DNA from: Paraburkholderia bonniea
Lineage (GTDB): Bacteria > Pseudomonadota > Gammaproteobacteria > Burkholderiales > Burkholderiaceae
NCBI RefSeq assembly: GCF_009455625.1
Contig: NZ_QPEQ01000001.1
Span: 2,418,001-2,482,000, forward strand
Length of the DNA: 64,000 bases
Direction: 5' to 3'
A program made the position numbers and the translations under genes. This document shows positions 54,636-62,919 of the stretch, piece after piece. The first letter of the stretch is position 1; every line of letters begins with the position of its first letter. The notes beneath the pieces are model-generated. The model made no database searches. It worked only from the letters and a program-made list of their open reading frames with translations, and was not told the DNA's origin.

Positions 54636-55406
54636 TTAAGCGGCCGTTCCAGTCACGGTTTCGCTTGCGCTGGCGCTGGCACTTGCGGGTACCGCTTGGC
54701 TCAGGTGCAAACCACACTCTTTCGTGTCGCGGTTTTCCCACCACCAGCGGCCGGCCCGGCTGTCCTCACCTGGACGAATCGCTCGCGTACAGGGCTCGCA
54801 GCCAATGCTGGGATAGCCCCGCGCATGCAGCGGATTCACCGGCACTTCAAAGGCGCGCAGATAGGCCCACACCTCCGCTTCGCTCCAGTCCGCCAGCGGA
54901 TTGAACTTGACGATTTGGCGCGCGCTATCGGGTTCTTCTTCATGCAGCTCAGCACGGGTCACCGACTGCTCACGACGCTGCCCCGTAACCCATGCGCTAA
55001 CCGTGGCCAGCGCGCGATTCAGTGGTTCCACCTTGCGGATCTCGCAGCAGCGGCGGCGTAAATCGACGCTCTCGTAAAACGCATTCAGGCCATGCGCGCC
55101 GACGTATTCATCAACTGCGGCAGCGTCGGGATAAAACTGCTCGATCTGATAACCGTAACGCTGCTGTACCTGGTCAAGCATGCCAAGGGTTTCGGCATGC
55201 AAGCGGCCGGTATTGAGCGAAAAGATGCCAATCGCCACGCCACGGGAAAGAATCGCGTGAGTCAGCAGCATGTCTTCGGCAGCGAGGCTGCTGGCCAGCT
55301 TCACGTGAGCATGGCGGGCTGCGATCGAATCGAGCAATGCCTCCAGCCGCGCCACTTTCGCTTCAAGCGCGGCTGGCAGCACCACCTGCACCGTCGCGGC
55401 GCTCAT
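54636..55406 (-). CDS. cysH: Assimilatory APS reductase (4Fe-4S type)
   Basis: A 256-residue thiol-dependent reductase making sulfite. It has both cluster Cys pairs, RRRCCEIRK and IGCEPCTRA, and the catalytic KECGLH. The Cys-Cys/Cys-x-x-Cys set marks the APS-specific branch as opposed to PAPS reductase. The C-terminal tail (Ala/Ser-rich) is extra. The ATG overlaps the DUF934 stop as ATGA. Confidence 0.94.
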   Translation of the reverse strand: MSAATVQVVLPAALEAKVARLEALLDSIAARHAHVKLASSLAAEDMLLTHAILSRGVAIGIFSLNTGRLHAETLGMLDQVQQRYGYQIEQFYPDAAAVDEYVGAHGLNAFYESVDLRRRCCEIRKVEPLNRALATVSAWVTGQRREQSVTRAELHEEEPDSARQIVKFNPLADWSEAEVWAYLRAFEVPVNPLHARGYPSIGCEPCTRAIRPGEDSRAGRWWWENRDTKECGLHLSQAVPASASASASETVTGTAA

Positions 55407-55936
55407 GATGCGGCGGCCACCGCTGCCCGGCGGCGAAACAGCGGCAACGGGTTATCCACCCCACCCTGGTATTGCACGGTGAATTCATCGAAGGCTTTCA
55501 GCGCATCGTGCAAATCTTTGTCCGCGCGCACGGCAAAGGCGTCGAAGCCGCAGCGCGCGAGGTAATTCAACTGGTCGCGCAGCACATCGCCAATCGCGCG
55601 AATTTCGCCGGTGTAGCCATAACGCTCGCGCAGCAAACGCGCAATGCTGTACCCCCGGCCATCGCGGAACACAGGGAAATCAACCGCGATCAACGCGATC
55701 CGGTCGAAGTCCCCCGCGAGATCAGCGGGCTCGCTATCCGGCTCAAGCCACACCCCGAGTTCAGCCGCAGCGCGCGTTGCGCCCAACGCCTCACGCTGAG
55801 CCAGCCATAACGCCAGCGGCACTAGCACTGGGCCGGGCGGCAACGCCTCGACGTCTGGCAGCGTGCCATCTTCAGCGGCGCGAATCACGTTCCAGTGATC
55901 GGCCACAATCGCGCGGTTTTTAATAATCGAAGCCAT
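55403..55936 (-). CDS. DUF934 family protein of the sulfate reduction operon
   Basis: A 177-residue soluble protein. The SIARLLRERYGYTGEIRAIGDVLRDQ core and FDAFAVRADKDLHDALKAF are DUF934 features (quoted in parts). It lies between cysI and cysH, as in many betaproteobacteria and pseudomonads, and is believed to assist sulfite reductase; the role is not settled. AGGAACAAG precedes the ATG. Confidence 0.87.
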   Translation of the reverse strand: MASIIKNRAIVADHWNVIRAAEDGTLPDVEALPPGPVLVPLALWLAQREALGATRAAAELGVWLEPDSEPADLAGDFDRIALIAVDFPVFRDGRGYSIARLLRERYGYTGEIRAIGDVLRDQLNYLARCGFDAFAVRADKDLHDALKAFDEFTVQYQGGVDNPLPLFRRRAAVAAAS

Positions 55937-55972
55937 TTGACTTGTTCCTGTTAAACCTGGTCACGGGGACGT

Positions 55973-57655
55973 TCACGCATGAGCTGGCTGGCGCGCGGCA
56001 TACACGCGCTCCTTGAACGGAGCCATGCCGATGCGGTTATAGGTTTCGATAAAACATTCGCCATCCTGACGATGCTCGACAAACGTCTCGATCACCTTCG
56101 CCACCACGTCCGGCATTTCATCAGCGGAGAACGACGGACCCATCACCCGGCCTAGTTGCGCACCACCGCCCACGCCGCTGCCTTGCTCACCGCCGAGGGT
56201 GACCTGATACCACTCCGAGCCATCCTTATCGACGCCTAGCACGCCGATGTTGCCCACGTGATGGTGGCCACAGGCGTTGATGCAGCCAGAGATATTCAGC
56301 GATACATCGCCCAGGTCATGGACGTAATCGAGATCGCTGAAACGTTGTTGAATGGCGAGCGCGATCGGAATCGATTTGGCATTGGCCAGCGAGCAGAAGT
56401 CGCCACCAGGGCAAGCAATGATGTCGGTCAGCAAGCCAATGTTCGCGCTGGCGAAACCAGCCGCTTTGGCTTTTTCCCACAACGCGAACAAGTCGCGCCT
56501 GGCCACGTTCGCCAGAATCAGGTTTTGCTCGTGCGACACACGAATTTCACCCAGCGAATACGCATCGGCCCAGTCCGCCACAGCTTCCATCTGGCTATCG
56601 GTGGCATCACCGGGAGCGATGGTTGGAGATTTGAGCGAGAGCGTGACCGACACATAGCCCGGCACTTTGTGCGGCCGGACATTGCGTTCGACCCAGCGGG
56701 CGAACGCGCGATTTTCGAGCAGATGAACTTCGAACGAAGCATCGGTATCCGCCAGCTTTTCGTACTGCGGCGGCTGAAAGTATTGCGCGACGCGATCCAG
56801 TTCGGCTTGCGTCAGCGTGGCCGGGCCGTCTTTCAGGTGCTGCCATTCTTCTTCGACTTGCTGAGCGAATTTTTCAGGCGACAGCGCTTTCACCAGAATC
56901 TTGATGCGCGCCTTGTAGATGTTGTCGCGCCGGCCGTAGCGGTTATAAACCCGCAGCACGGCTTCGCAATAGCTCAGCAAATGCTGCCACGGCAGGTTTT
57001 CGCGGATGATCGCGCCGATGATCGGCGTGCGCCCAAGGCCACCGCCCGCCAGGATGCTGGCCACGATTTCGCCTTGCGCGTTTTTCTTCAGATACACGCC
57101 AAGATCGTGCACCTGCACCGCTGCGCGGTCTTCGCGCGAACCCGAGACGGCCACCTTGAACTTGCGCGGCAGCCACGCGAACTCGGGATGAAAGGTCGAC
57201 CATTGGCGCAGAATTTCAGCCCATGGGCGGGGATCCACCATTTCGTCAGGTGCCACGCCCGCGAATTGATCAGCGGTGATATTGCGAATGCAGTTGCCTG
57301 AAGTCTGGATGCCGTGCATCTGCACCGAAGCGAGCTTCGCCAGAATCTCAGGGGTGTCTTCGAGCTTGATCCAGTTGTACTGGATATTCGAGCGGGTCGA
57401 AAAATGACCATAGCCCCGGTCGTGCTCACGGGCAATCCGCGCCAGCATCCGCAGTTGGTCCGCGCGCAAGTTGCCATAAGGGATGGCGATGCGATGCATG
57501 TAGGCATGCCGCTGCATATAGAGGCCATTTTGCAGACGCAGCGGGCGAAACTCTTCTTCGCTCAACTCGCCCGACAGCCGCCGCCGCACCTGATCGCGGT
57601 ATTGCGCCACGCGTTCGTCGACGATGGTCTGATCGTACTGGTCGTATTGGTACAT
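55973..57655 (-). CDS. cysI: Nitrite/sulfite reductase hemoprotein (siroheme, 4Fe-4S)
   Basis: A 560-residue assimilatory sulfite reductase reducing sulfite to sulfide with six electrons. The siroheme/4Fe-4S cysteines lie in CPGGDFCSLANAK and SGCINACGHHHVG. The start at 57655 (MYQYDQYDQTIVDE) is the family one; the frame opens at 57739. No CysJ flavoprotein is encoded nearby, so the electron donor may be ferredoxin or another protein. It is the first gene of the operon. Confidence 0.93.
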   Translation of the reverse strand: MYQYDQYDQTIVDERVAQYRDQVRRRLSGELSEEEFRPLRLQNGLYMQRHAYMHRIAIPYGNLRADQLRMLARIAREHDRGYGHFSTRSNIQYNWIKLEDTPEILAKLASVQMHGIQTSGNCIRNITADQFAGVAPDEMVDPRPWAEILRQWSTFHPEFAWLPRKFKVAVSGSREDRAAVQVHDLGVYLKKNAQGEIVASILAGGGLGRTPIIGAIIRENLPWQHLLSYCEAVLRVYNRYGRRDNIYKARIKILVKALSPEKFAQQVEEEWQHLKDGPATLTQAELDRVAQYFQPPQYEKLADTDASFEVHLLENRAFARWVERNVRPHKVPGYVSVTLSLKSPTIAPGDATDSQMEAVADWADAYSLGEIRVSHEQNLILANVARRDLFALWEKAKAAGFASANIGLLTDIIACPGGDFCSLANAKSIPIALAIQQRFSDLDYVHDLGDVSLNISGCINACGHHHVGNIGVLGVDKDGSEWYQVTLGGEQGSGVGGGAQLGRVMGPSFSADEMPDVVAKVIETFVEHRQDGECFIETYNRIGMAPFKERVYAARQPAHA

Positions 57656-57875
57656 TCGGGGAGCCCTGAAGTGACGCAACGCACCATGCCCGCGCGCCGC
57701 ACCCAGATACCCGCCGCCATTGCCGCCACGCTCGAACAAGACCTTCTGACCCCTCGTTCGCCCGCGCTAATGACAAAGGCAGATATCCATATTGGAAAAG
57801 ATGGACAGATCGTAATAAACTCGCTTTATATTTCAAACGACTAAAAAATTCTTCTTATATGCACAGAGGTTATAA

Positions 57876-58817
57876 ATGAATCTGCACCAATTTCGCTTTG
57901 TGCGTGAAGCCGTGCGGCAAAACTTCAACCTCACCGAAGCGGCCAAAGCCCTGTTCACCAGCCAGCCGGGCGTCTCCAAAGCGATCATCGAACTCGAAGA
58001 TGAACTGGGCGTGGAGATTTTCACGCGGCATGGCAAGCGGGTGCGCTCACTTACTGAACCGGGCCGGATCATTCTGGCTTCGGTCGAAAAAATCCTGCAG
58101 GAAGTGGAAAGCCTCAAGCGCATCGGCAAAGACTATGCCGCCCAGGATCAGGGCAACCTGGTCATCGCCGCCACGCACACCCAGGCGCGCTACTCGCTTC
58201 CAGCGGCCATCGCTGAATTCAAAAAACGCTTTCCCAAGGTGCATCTGTCCATTCTTCAGGGCAGCCCCACCCAGGTCGCAGAAATGGTGCTGCACGACCA
58301 GGCCGATCTGGCCATCGCCACCGAAGGCCTCTCGAACTACAAAGATCTGGTCTCGCTGCCCTGCTTTCAGTGGCGGCACGTGGCCGTAATGCAGCCCGAC
58401 CACCCATTGCTCGAACGCAAGCAGTTGTCTCTGGATGATCTGGCGCACCATCCGCTGATTACCTATGGCAACGCCTTCGCGGGACGCACCAAGATCGACG
58501 AAGCCTTCCGCTTGCGCGGCCTGACGCCCGACATCGTGCTGGAAGCCATCGATGCTGACGTGATCAAAACCTATGTCGAACTTGGGCTGGGGGTTGGCAT
58601 CATGGCCGATATCGCCTTCAGCGCTGAACGCGACCGTCATTTACGCGCACTCCCCGTGGGCCATCTGTTCGGCAGCAATGTGACGCGAGTCGCACTCAAG
58701 CACGGCGCGTATCTGCGCAGCTATGTGTACACGCTGGTCGAACTGCTCTCGCCAGGCATGAACCGCAAGCTCATCGAGCAAGCGCTCAAGGGCGAGCACG
58801 AAACCTATGAGCTCTGA
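57876..58817 (+). CDS. cysB: CysB-family LysR-type regulator of sulfur assimilation
   Basis: A 313-residue LysR regulator very close to CysB/Cbl: MNLHQFRFVREAVRQNFNLT at the start, helix-turn-helix through residue 60 (FTSQPGVSKAIIELEDELG), and RHGKRV. CysB senses O-acetylserine and related signals of sulfur shortage. It is divergent from cysI with 220 bases between starts; that AT-rich region probably holds its binding sites. CysB versus Cbl/SsuR cannot be settled by eye. AGAGGTTATAA precedes the ATG. Confidence 0.9.
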   Translation: MNLHQFRFVREAVRQNFNLTEAAKALFTSQPGVSKAIIELEDELGVEIFTRHGKRVRSLTEPGRIILASVEKILQEVESLKRIGKDYAAQDQGNLVIAATHTQARYSLPAAIAEFKKRFPKVHLSILQGSPTQVAEMVLHDQADLAIATEGLSNYKDLVSLPCFQWRHVAVMQPDHPLLERKQLSLDDLAHHPLITYGNAFAGRTKIDEAFRLRGLTPDIVLEAIDADVIKTYVELGLGVGIMADIAFSAERDRHLRALPVGHLFGSNVTRVALKHGAYLRSYVYTLVELLSPGMNRKLIEQALKGEHETYEL

Positions 58818-58869
58818 TGTAAATCCCGGCCTCATGCTGAACTGGAGCAACGCGCCAGCGTGATGGGCA

Positions 58870-58896
58870 CGATCCGCGCGATCCGTACGATCCGCG
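58870..58896 (+). repeat. Short tandem repeat, 9-bp unit x 3
   Basis: CGATCCGCG, CGATCCGTA, CGATCCGCG in direct succession, in the spacer between the cysB-type gene and a small hypothetical gene. Confidence 0.85.
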
Positions 58897-58930
58897 AGCG
58901 GCAAATTTCTCTCTACCTGGACTCGTCATC

Positions 58931-59188
58931 ATGCGCACCACACGCGCGATCCATGCTGTCGAACGGCTCAAAAGCCGCAGCGGTCATCCTTATTACGCGG
59001 CCATCAGCCTGCCTGGCGGACTGTTTTATCTCGCCGACAAAGCCGCTGAGGCCCCAGCGAAACTATCCGGGCCATTGGCGCTCGATGAATTCGTGAAATT
59101 TGTTGATGCATTTGGGCCGCAAAAACCACGCCGCGCCAGCAAGCTGGACCTCGCCTTCGAAGCGCAAATCAAAAAGAGCAAAAGCTAA
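58931..59188 (+). CDS. Small hypothetical protein
   Basis: An 85-residue soluble basic protein starting MRTTRAIHAVERLKSR. There is no signal or membrane segment, and I do not recognise a named domain. The sequence PYYAAISLPGGLFYLADKA and a Lys-rich end look like real, conserved coding sequence, and codon use fits the neighbourhood. No strong ribosome site is seen. A hairpin follows. Confidence 0.6.
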   Translation: MRTTRAIHAVERLKSRSGHPYYAAISLPGGLFYLADKAAEAPAKLSGPLALDEFVKFVDAFGPQKPRRASKLDLAFEAQIKKSKS

Positions 59189-59191
59189 AAC

Positions 59192-59227
59192 GCCCGCCAC
59201 GGCTTGCAAGCGCATGCCGTGGCGGGC
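59192..59227 (+). terminator. Hairpin after the small hypothetical gene
   Basis: A perfect 12-bp stem (59192-59203 with 59216-59227) with a 12-base loop, beginning 4 bases after the stop codon. There is no T run after it, so its strength as a terminator is uncertain. Confidence 0.55.
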
Positions 59228-59270
59228 CGCACAGCCCGCAAGGCCAGCAGGACCGGCGCAGCCCGTTTGG

Positions 59271-59276
59271 TACAAT
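59271..59276 (+). promoter_or_regulatory. Possible -10 element for pcm
   Basis: TACAAT followed by CGCCC, 69 bases before the ATG. No clear -35 box. Confidence 0.45.
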
Positions 59277-59345
59277 CGCCCAGTTTTTCTCCTTTCAGAC
59301 CTCGGCCGCCCTTAGCGGGCCGCCTTCACACCGCCGAACCCCATC

Positions 59346-59999
59346 ATGAATATCGAGCAAGCGCGTTTCAACATGATCGAACAGCAAATCCGTCCCTGGG
59401 ATGTGCTCGACCAGGACGTGCTGAACCTGCTGTCCATCATCAAGCGTGAAAACTTCGTCCCCGCCGCGTTCCGCGATCTGGCTTTCGCCGATTTCGAAGT
59501 GCCGCTGCCTTGTGGCCAGCACATGCTGGCACCCCGGGTCGAAGCGCGCATGTTGCAGGCGCTGGAGGTGAAAAAGCACGAAAACGTGCTGGAAATCGGT
59601 GCGGGTTCGGGCTACATGGCAGCGCTGCTGGCCCATCGGGCCCAGCATGTGCTCTCCATCGAAATCGAAGCAGAACTGGTTGAGTACGCTCGCGCCAAAC
59701 TCGCGGCCAATGGCATCCAGAATGCGGATGTTGTCTGCGGCGACGCCGCGCGTGGCTGGTCAGGCTCGGCACCCTACGACGTGATCTGCGTTTCTGGCAG
59801 CCTGCCCGTGGTACCGCAAAGCCTGCTGGAGCAAATCAAGCCGGGCGGACGCCTGGGGGTCTTCGTTGGCACCGCCCCGGTCATGGAAGCGCAGATCATC
59901 ACGCGCATCGACGCCAGGCAGTTTCATACCGTCAATATCTTCGAGACGATGGTCACGCCGCTGGTTAACGCCGAACAACTGCCGCGCTTCAAGTTCTAG
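59346..59999 (+). CDS. pcm: Protein-L-isoaspartate O-methyltransferase family protein
   Basis: A 217-residue SAM-dependent methyltransferase that repairs isomerised aspartate in proteins. The start MNIEQARFNMIEQQIRPWDV, the SAM motif VLEIGAGSGYMAALLA and later LKPGGRL-like QIKPGGRLGVFVG fit. The usual catalytic Ser/Thr region is less evident, so the protein could be a related methyltransferase. It is 75 bases upstream of the rhodanese gene. Confidence 0.85.
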   Translation: MNIEQARFNMIEQQIRPWDVLDQDVLNLLSIIKRENFVPAAFRDLAFADFEVPLPCGQHMLAPRVEARMLQALEVKKHENVLEIGAGSGYMAALLAHRAQHVLSIEIEAELVEYARAKLAANGIQNADVVCGDAARGWSGSAPYDVICVSGSLPVVPQSLLEQIKPGGRLGVFVGTAPVMEAQIITRIDARQFHTVNIFETMVTPLVNAEQLPRFKF

Positions 60000-60074
60000 G
60001 CTGATTGCCCTGCCTCCTGCTTTTCATCCTGTCGTCCTGATAATCGCTGAACGCTAAAGCCCCCGGATCCCCCG

Positions 60075-60398
60075 ATGCAAAACCTGTCCGCGCCTGAGCT
60101 TGCCGCATGGCTGGCTGATTCTTCCCGTCCGGCTCCTGTGCTGCTCGATGTCCGTGAGCCATGGGAAATTGAAACCGCGAAAATCGCTGGCAGCCTCGCC
60201 ATTCCGATGCGCGAGATTCCCGCGCGCTACGCTGAACTCGATGACGCCACACCGCTGATATGCATCTGCCATCACGGCGCACGCAGCGCGCAAGTGGCGC
60301 GTTTTCTTGAGGCCAACGGCTACGCTGAGATATTCAATCTGGATGGCGGCATTCATGCATGGTCGCAGCTGGTTGATCCTGGCGTGGCTGTTTATTAA
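60075..60398 (+). CDS. Single-domain rhodanese-like protein
   Basis: A 107-residue GlpE-type rhodanese with the active-site loop CHHGARS (Cys65) and LLDVREPWE. It transfers sulfane sulfur to cyanide, thioredoxin or other acceptors. There is no signal peptide, so it is cytoplasmic. It is probably co-transcribed with pcm and is followed by a terminator. Confidence 0.92.
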   Translation: MQNLSAPELAAWLADSSRPAPVLLDVREPWEIETAKIAGSLAIPMREIPARYAELDDATPLICICHHGARSAQVARFLEANGYAEIFNLDGGIHAWSQLVDPGVAVY

Positions 60399-60425
60399 AA
60401 TCTGAGCGTCCCCTGAACCACGCTG

Positions 60426-60451
60426 AACCCTGCGCCATGCAGGGTTTTTTT
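60426..60451 (+). terminator. Intrinsic terminator after the rhodanese gene
   Basis: An 8-bp stem (60426-60433 with 60439-60446), a 5-base loop and a run of seven T ending at 60451. Confidence 0.88.
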
Positions 60452-60659
60452 ACGCCTGCCCCGCGCCCTGCGGCAGGCCGTATTTGCGCTGTATTCCCTT
60501 CCCCCACGCCCAGCGAATTTCTCAGCGCTCACCCGGCCTGATGTCATGCGTTGGCATGCACCGCGCTATAACTTTTCCTGAAATTATTCAGAAAGGTCTT
60601 AGATTCATTGCGTATTGCTCTCTGGCACCATGCTCCAACTCAAATCTGGAGCATCTCTA

Positions 60660-61112
60660 ATGAAATTAACCGCTGTCGCAATAATCATTGCGATGCTTTC
60701 CCCCCTCGCCGCACATGCGACCTTAGGCGCTGCGCCTAGCGCTCCTGCTGCTTCTGCCTCTACTCCCGCCAAGCGTTTGTCAGCTCTTCCGGCAACGCCA
60801 GCTGCGCCTTACACCATGCGTGAATCGCATTCGGCCGATGGCGTCACGATTCACGAATATGTCACGCCCGGCAACATCGTCTTTGCTGTTACCTGGGACG
60901 GACCAACCCGGCCAGATATGACCGCGCTGCTGGGCAGCTATTTCCCTAACTTTGTCCAGGCAGGCTCAACCACCGGACACGGAACTGGGCCGTTAATCGA
61001 GCGTACTGGCGACCTCAGGATCGAATCGTTTGGCCGCCCAGGAAACGTCATGGGCAAAGCCTATCTGCCACGACTCGTACCGGCCGGCGTCGATCCAGCC
61101 GCCTTGCAATAA
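60660..61112 (+). CDS. DUF2844 family exported protein
   Basis: A 150-residue protein with a signal peptide ending AAHA and a mature part with an Ala/Pro/Ser-rich start and a conserved core (YVTPGNIVFAVTWDGPTRPD). The function of the family is unknown. GGAG precedes the ATG at 60660; the frame opens at 60615. It ends 30 bases before the DUF3443 gene, with which the family regularly pairs, so they likely act together in the envelope. Confidence 0.85.
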   Translation: MKLTAVAIIIAMLSPLAAHATLGAAPSAPAASASTPAKRLSALPATPAAPYTMRESHSADGVTIHEYVTPGNIVFAVTWDGPTRPDMTALLGSYFPNFVQAGSTTGHGTGPLIERTGDLRIESFGRPGNVMGKAYLPRLVPAGVDPAALQ

Positions 61113-61142
61113 AGCCCCTCCTCGATTCTCAAAAATATCAAC

Positions 61143-62729
61143 ATGACGACTTTGAACAAAACGCTTTGCCTTACTGTGCTCGCAGCTAGCGCAGTGCTCT
61201 CCGCATGTGGCGGGGGCGGTGGGGGCGACAAGCAGGACGATAGCTGGATCGGCAAACCCACTACCAATGTGCCCACGACCAATAAAGGCGGCACAGGCAA
61301 TGGTGGTACCACTAATGGTGGTGGAACGCCTACGCCAGACAGCGGTGGTAACAAGGATGGTGGTGGAAAGCCAGCCACAGGCGGCGACGGCGGTGGAACA
61401 CCAACCACAGGCGGCGACGGCGGCGGCAAGCCAACACCTGGTGGTGACGGCGGCGATAGCGGCGGCAAGCCAACACCTGGTGGCGACGGCGGCGATAGCG
61501 GCGGCAAGCCAACGCCTGGTGGCGACGGCGGCGATAGCGGCGGCAAGCCAACGCCTGGTGGCGACGGCGGCGATAGCGGCGGCAAACCGACACCTGGTGG
61601 CGACGGTGACGGCGGTGAAACGGTAAAGGACAGCAACACGATTCCAATCACCGTCGAGCAATATGGCCCGCCCATTGGCTACAACGTGAATCAACCCTAC
61701 GTCTCGATCACCTTGTGTCCGCCAGGTAGCAAAGATCCGACCGAATGCAAGACGATCGATCACATGCTGCTCGACACTGGCTCAGTGGGCGTTCGCGTGA
61801 TTGCCAGCCAGATTCCCGCAGCGCTACAAGCCAAACTCCCGGCACAAACCGGCGCAACCAACGATTTGACTGGTAAAGCACCGCTCGCGGAATGCGCGCT
61901 GTTCGGCTCCGGCTTTACATGGGGCTCGATAAAGCAAGCCGATGTGCTCATGGGCGACAAGAAAGCCCCCGCACTGCCGATTCAGATCGTCAGTGATCCA
62001 GACCTCTCAACTGTGCCGACAACCTGCACATCGCGTGGCGGTCCAAATATTGGCAGCGTGGATGGGATTATCGCTAACGGCGTTGTCGGGATTGGGCACA
62101 CCGCACGCGATTCAGCCGTCAATTACTACTATTGCCCGAGCGCAACGTCCTGCACCACTGCCACTGTCGCAGCAACGTCGCAGGTGATGCATCCTGTGAT
62201 GGCCTTTGCCACTGACAACAACGGCACCATCATTCGTTTGCCGGCAGTGCCTGCAACAGGGCAAGCCAAGGTAACTGGGGAGCTGGTATTCGGTATTGGC
62301 ACACGGACCAACAATGCATTGCCCGCAGCCGCAGCCATCATTCCCGTTGATGCTTACGGCAGATATATGACGACATACAACGGCATTGCCCGGCGTAGCC
62401 TGATCGATAGCGGAACCAATACGCTGGTTTTTGTGGATGCAACCATCCCTGTAAAGCCAAACGGTTTTTACGAACCACTCACGCCAGCAACGCTCATCAC
62501 CCAGATGGCGGCACAGTCCAGCGGCACGACCGTGCAAAAAGAGGTGAAATTCACCATCGAAAATTCAACAACACTATTCGCCACAGGCAACACAGCGTTT
62601 AGCAGTCTTGGGCTCTATTCCAGTGTGGCATCCGCTTGGGGGCTTCCGTTCTTCTTCGGACGAGATGTCTACACCGTGGTAGACACCGCCAAAATTGGCG
62701 GACTGGCAGGGCCGTTCGTAGCCTTCTAA
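61143..62729 (+). CDS. DUF3443 family lipoprotein with pepsin-like aspartic peptidase features
   Basis: A 528-residue lipoprotein (LSAC, Cys22) with a Gly/Asp-rich repeat spacer (about 24-155) and a globular domain. The domain has LLDTGSVGVRV (Asp211) and LIDSGTNTLVFVD (Asp422), 211 residues apart, like the two active-site Asp motifs of bilobal pepsins. It also has VDGIIANGVVGIG after the first and FFFGRDVYTVVDTAKIGG near the end, which resemble the pepsin FDGILGLG and ILGDVFLRxYYTVFD stretches. The family is officially of unknown function. Peptidase activity is my inference. It follows DUF2844 by 30 bases. Confidence 0.85.
   Translation: MTTLNKTLCLTVLAASAVLSACGGGGGGDKQDDSWIGKPTTNVPTTNKGGTGNGGTTNGGGTPTPDSGGNKDGGGKPATGGDGGGTPTTGGDGGGKPTPGGDGGDSGGKPTPGGDGGDSGGKPTPGGDGGDSGGKPTPGGDGGDSGGKPTPGGDGDGGETVKDSNTIPITVEQYGPPIGYNVNQPYVSITLCPPGSKDPTECKTIDHMLLDTGSVGVRVIASQIPAALQAKLPAQTGATNDLTGKAPLAECALFGSGFTWGSIKQADVLMGDKKAPALPIQIVSDPDLSTVPTTCTSRGGPNIGSVDGIIANGVVGIGHTARDSAVNYYYCPSATSCTTATVAATSQVMHPVMAFATDNNGTIIRLPAVPATGQAKVTGELVFGIGTRTNNALPAAAAIIPVDAYGRYMTTYNGIARRSLIDSGTNTLVFVDATIPVKPNGFYEPLTPATLITQMAAQSSGTTVQKEVKFTIENSTTLFATGNTAFSSLGLYSSVASAWGLPFFFGRDVYTVVDTAKIGGLAGPFVAF
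61422..61607 (+). repeat. In-frame 39-bp tandem repeat within the DUF3443 gene
   Basis: Four near-identical 39-bp units and most of a fifth, each encoding GGKPTPGGDGGDS. They follow degenerate shorter Gly/Asp/Thr repeats from about 61280. The array forms a flexible spacer between the lipid anchor and the globular domain. Copy number may vary between strains. Confidence 0.93.
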
Positions 62730-62761
62730 CACTGCCGGGTCATTCCTGGCAGACTTAAACG

Positions 62762-62804
62762 ACAAGAGGGGCGATGCCGGATACGGCACCGCCCCTCTTG
62801 TTTT
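62762..62804. terminator. Terminator between convergent DUF3443 gene and waaA
   Basis: A long stem (62762-62773 with 62790-62801 region, one internal mismatch, small loop) rich in GC, followed by TTGTTTTG on plus. It lies between the ends of the two convergent genes. Confidence 0.75.
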
Positions 62805-62919
62805 GTTCCGCAAAGATAGTGCGCAACGGTATTTCTGTGTACCTCGTGAACCCTGCGCTATTGCGCAACGTCTGCGATCTAGCCGGTGCCCGGTATGGCA
62901 TCCACCGCCCAACTAGCGG

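Noticed and set aside
61422..61607. Possible CRISPR-like repeat array
   Set aside because: The units are directly adjacent with no unique spacers and are in frame within a coding gene; the same reasoning rules out the array at 31511-31725.
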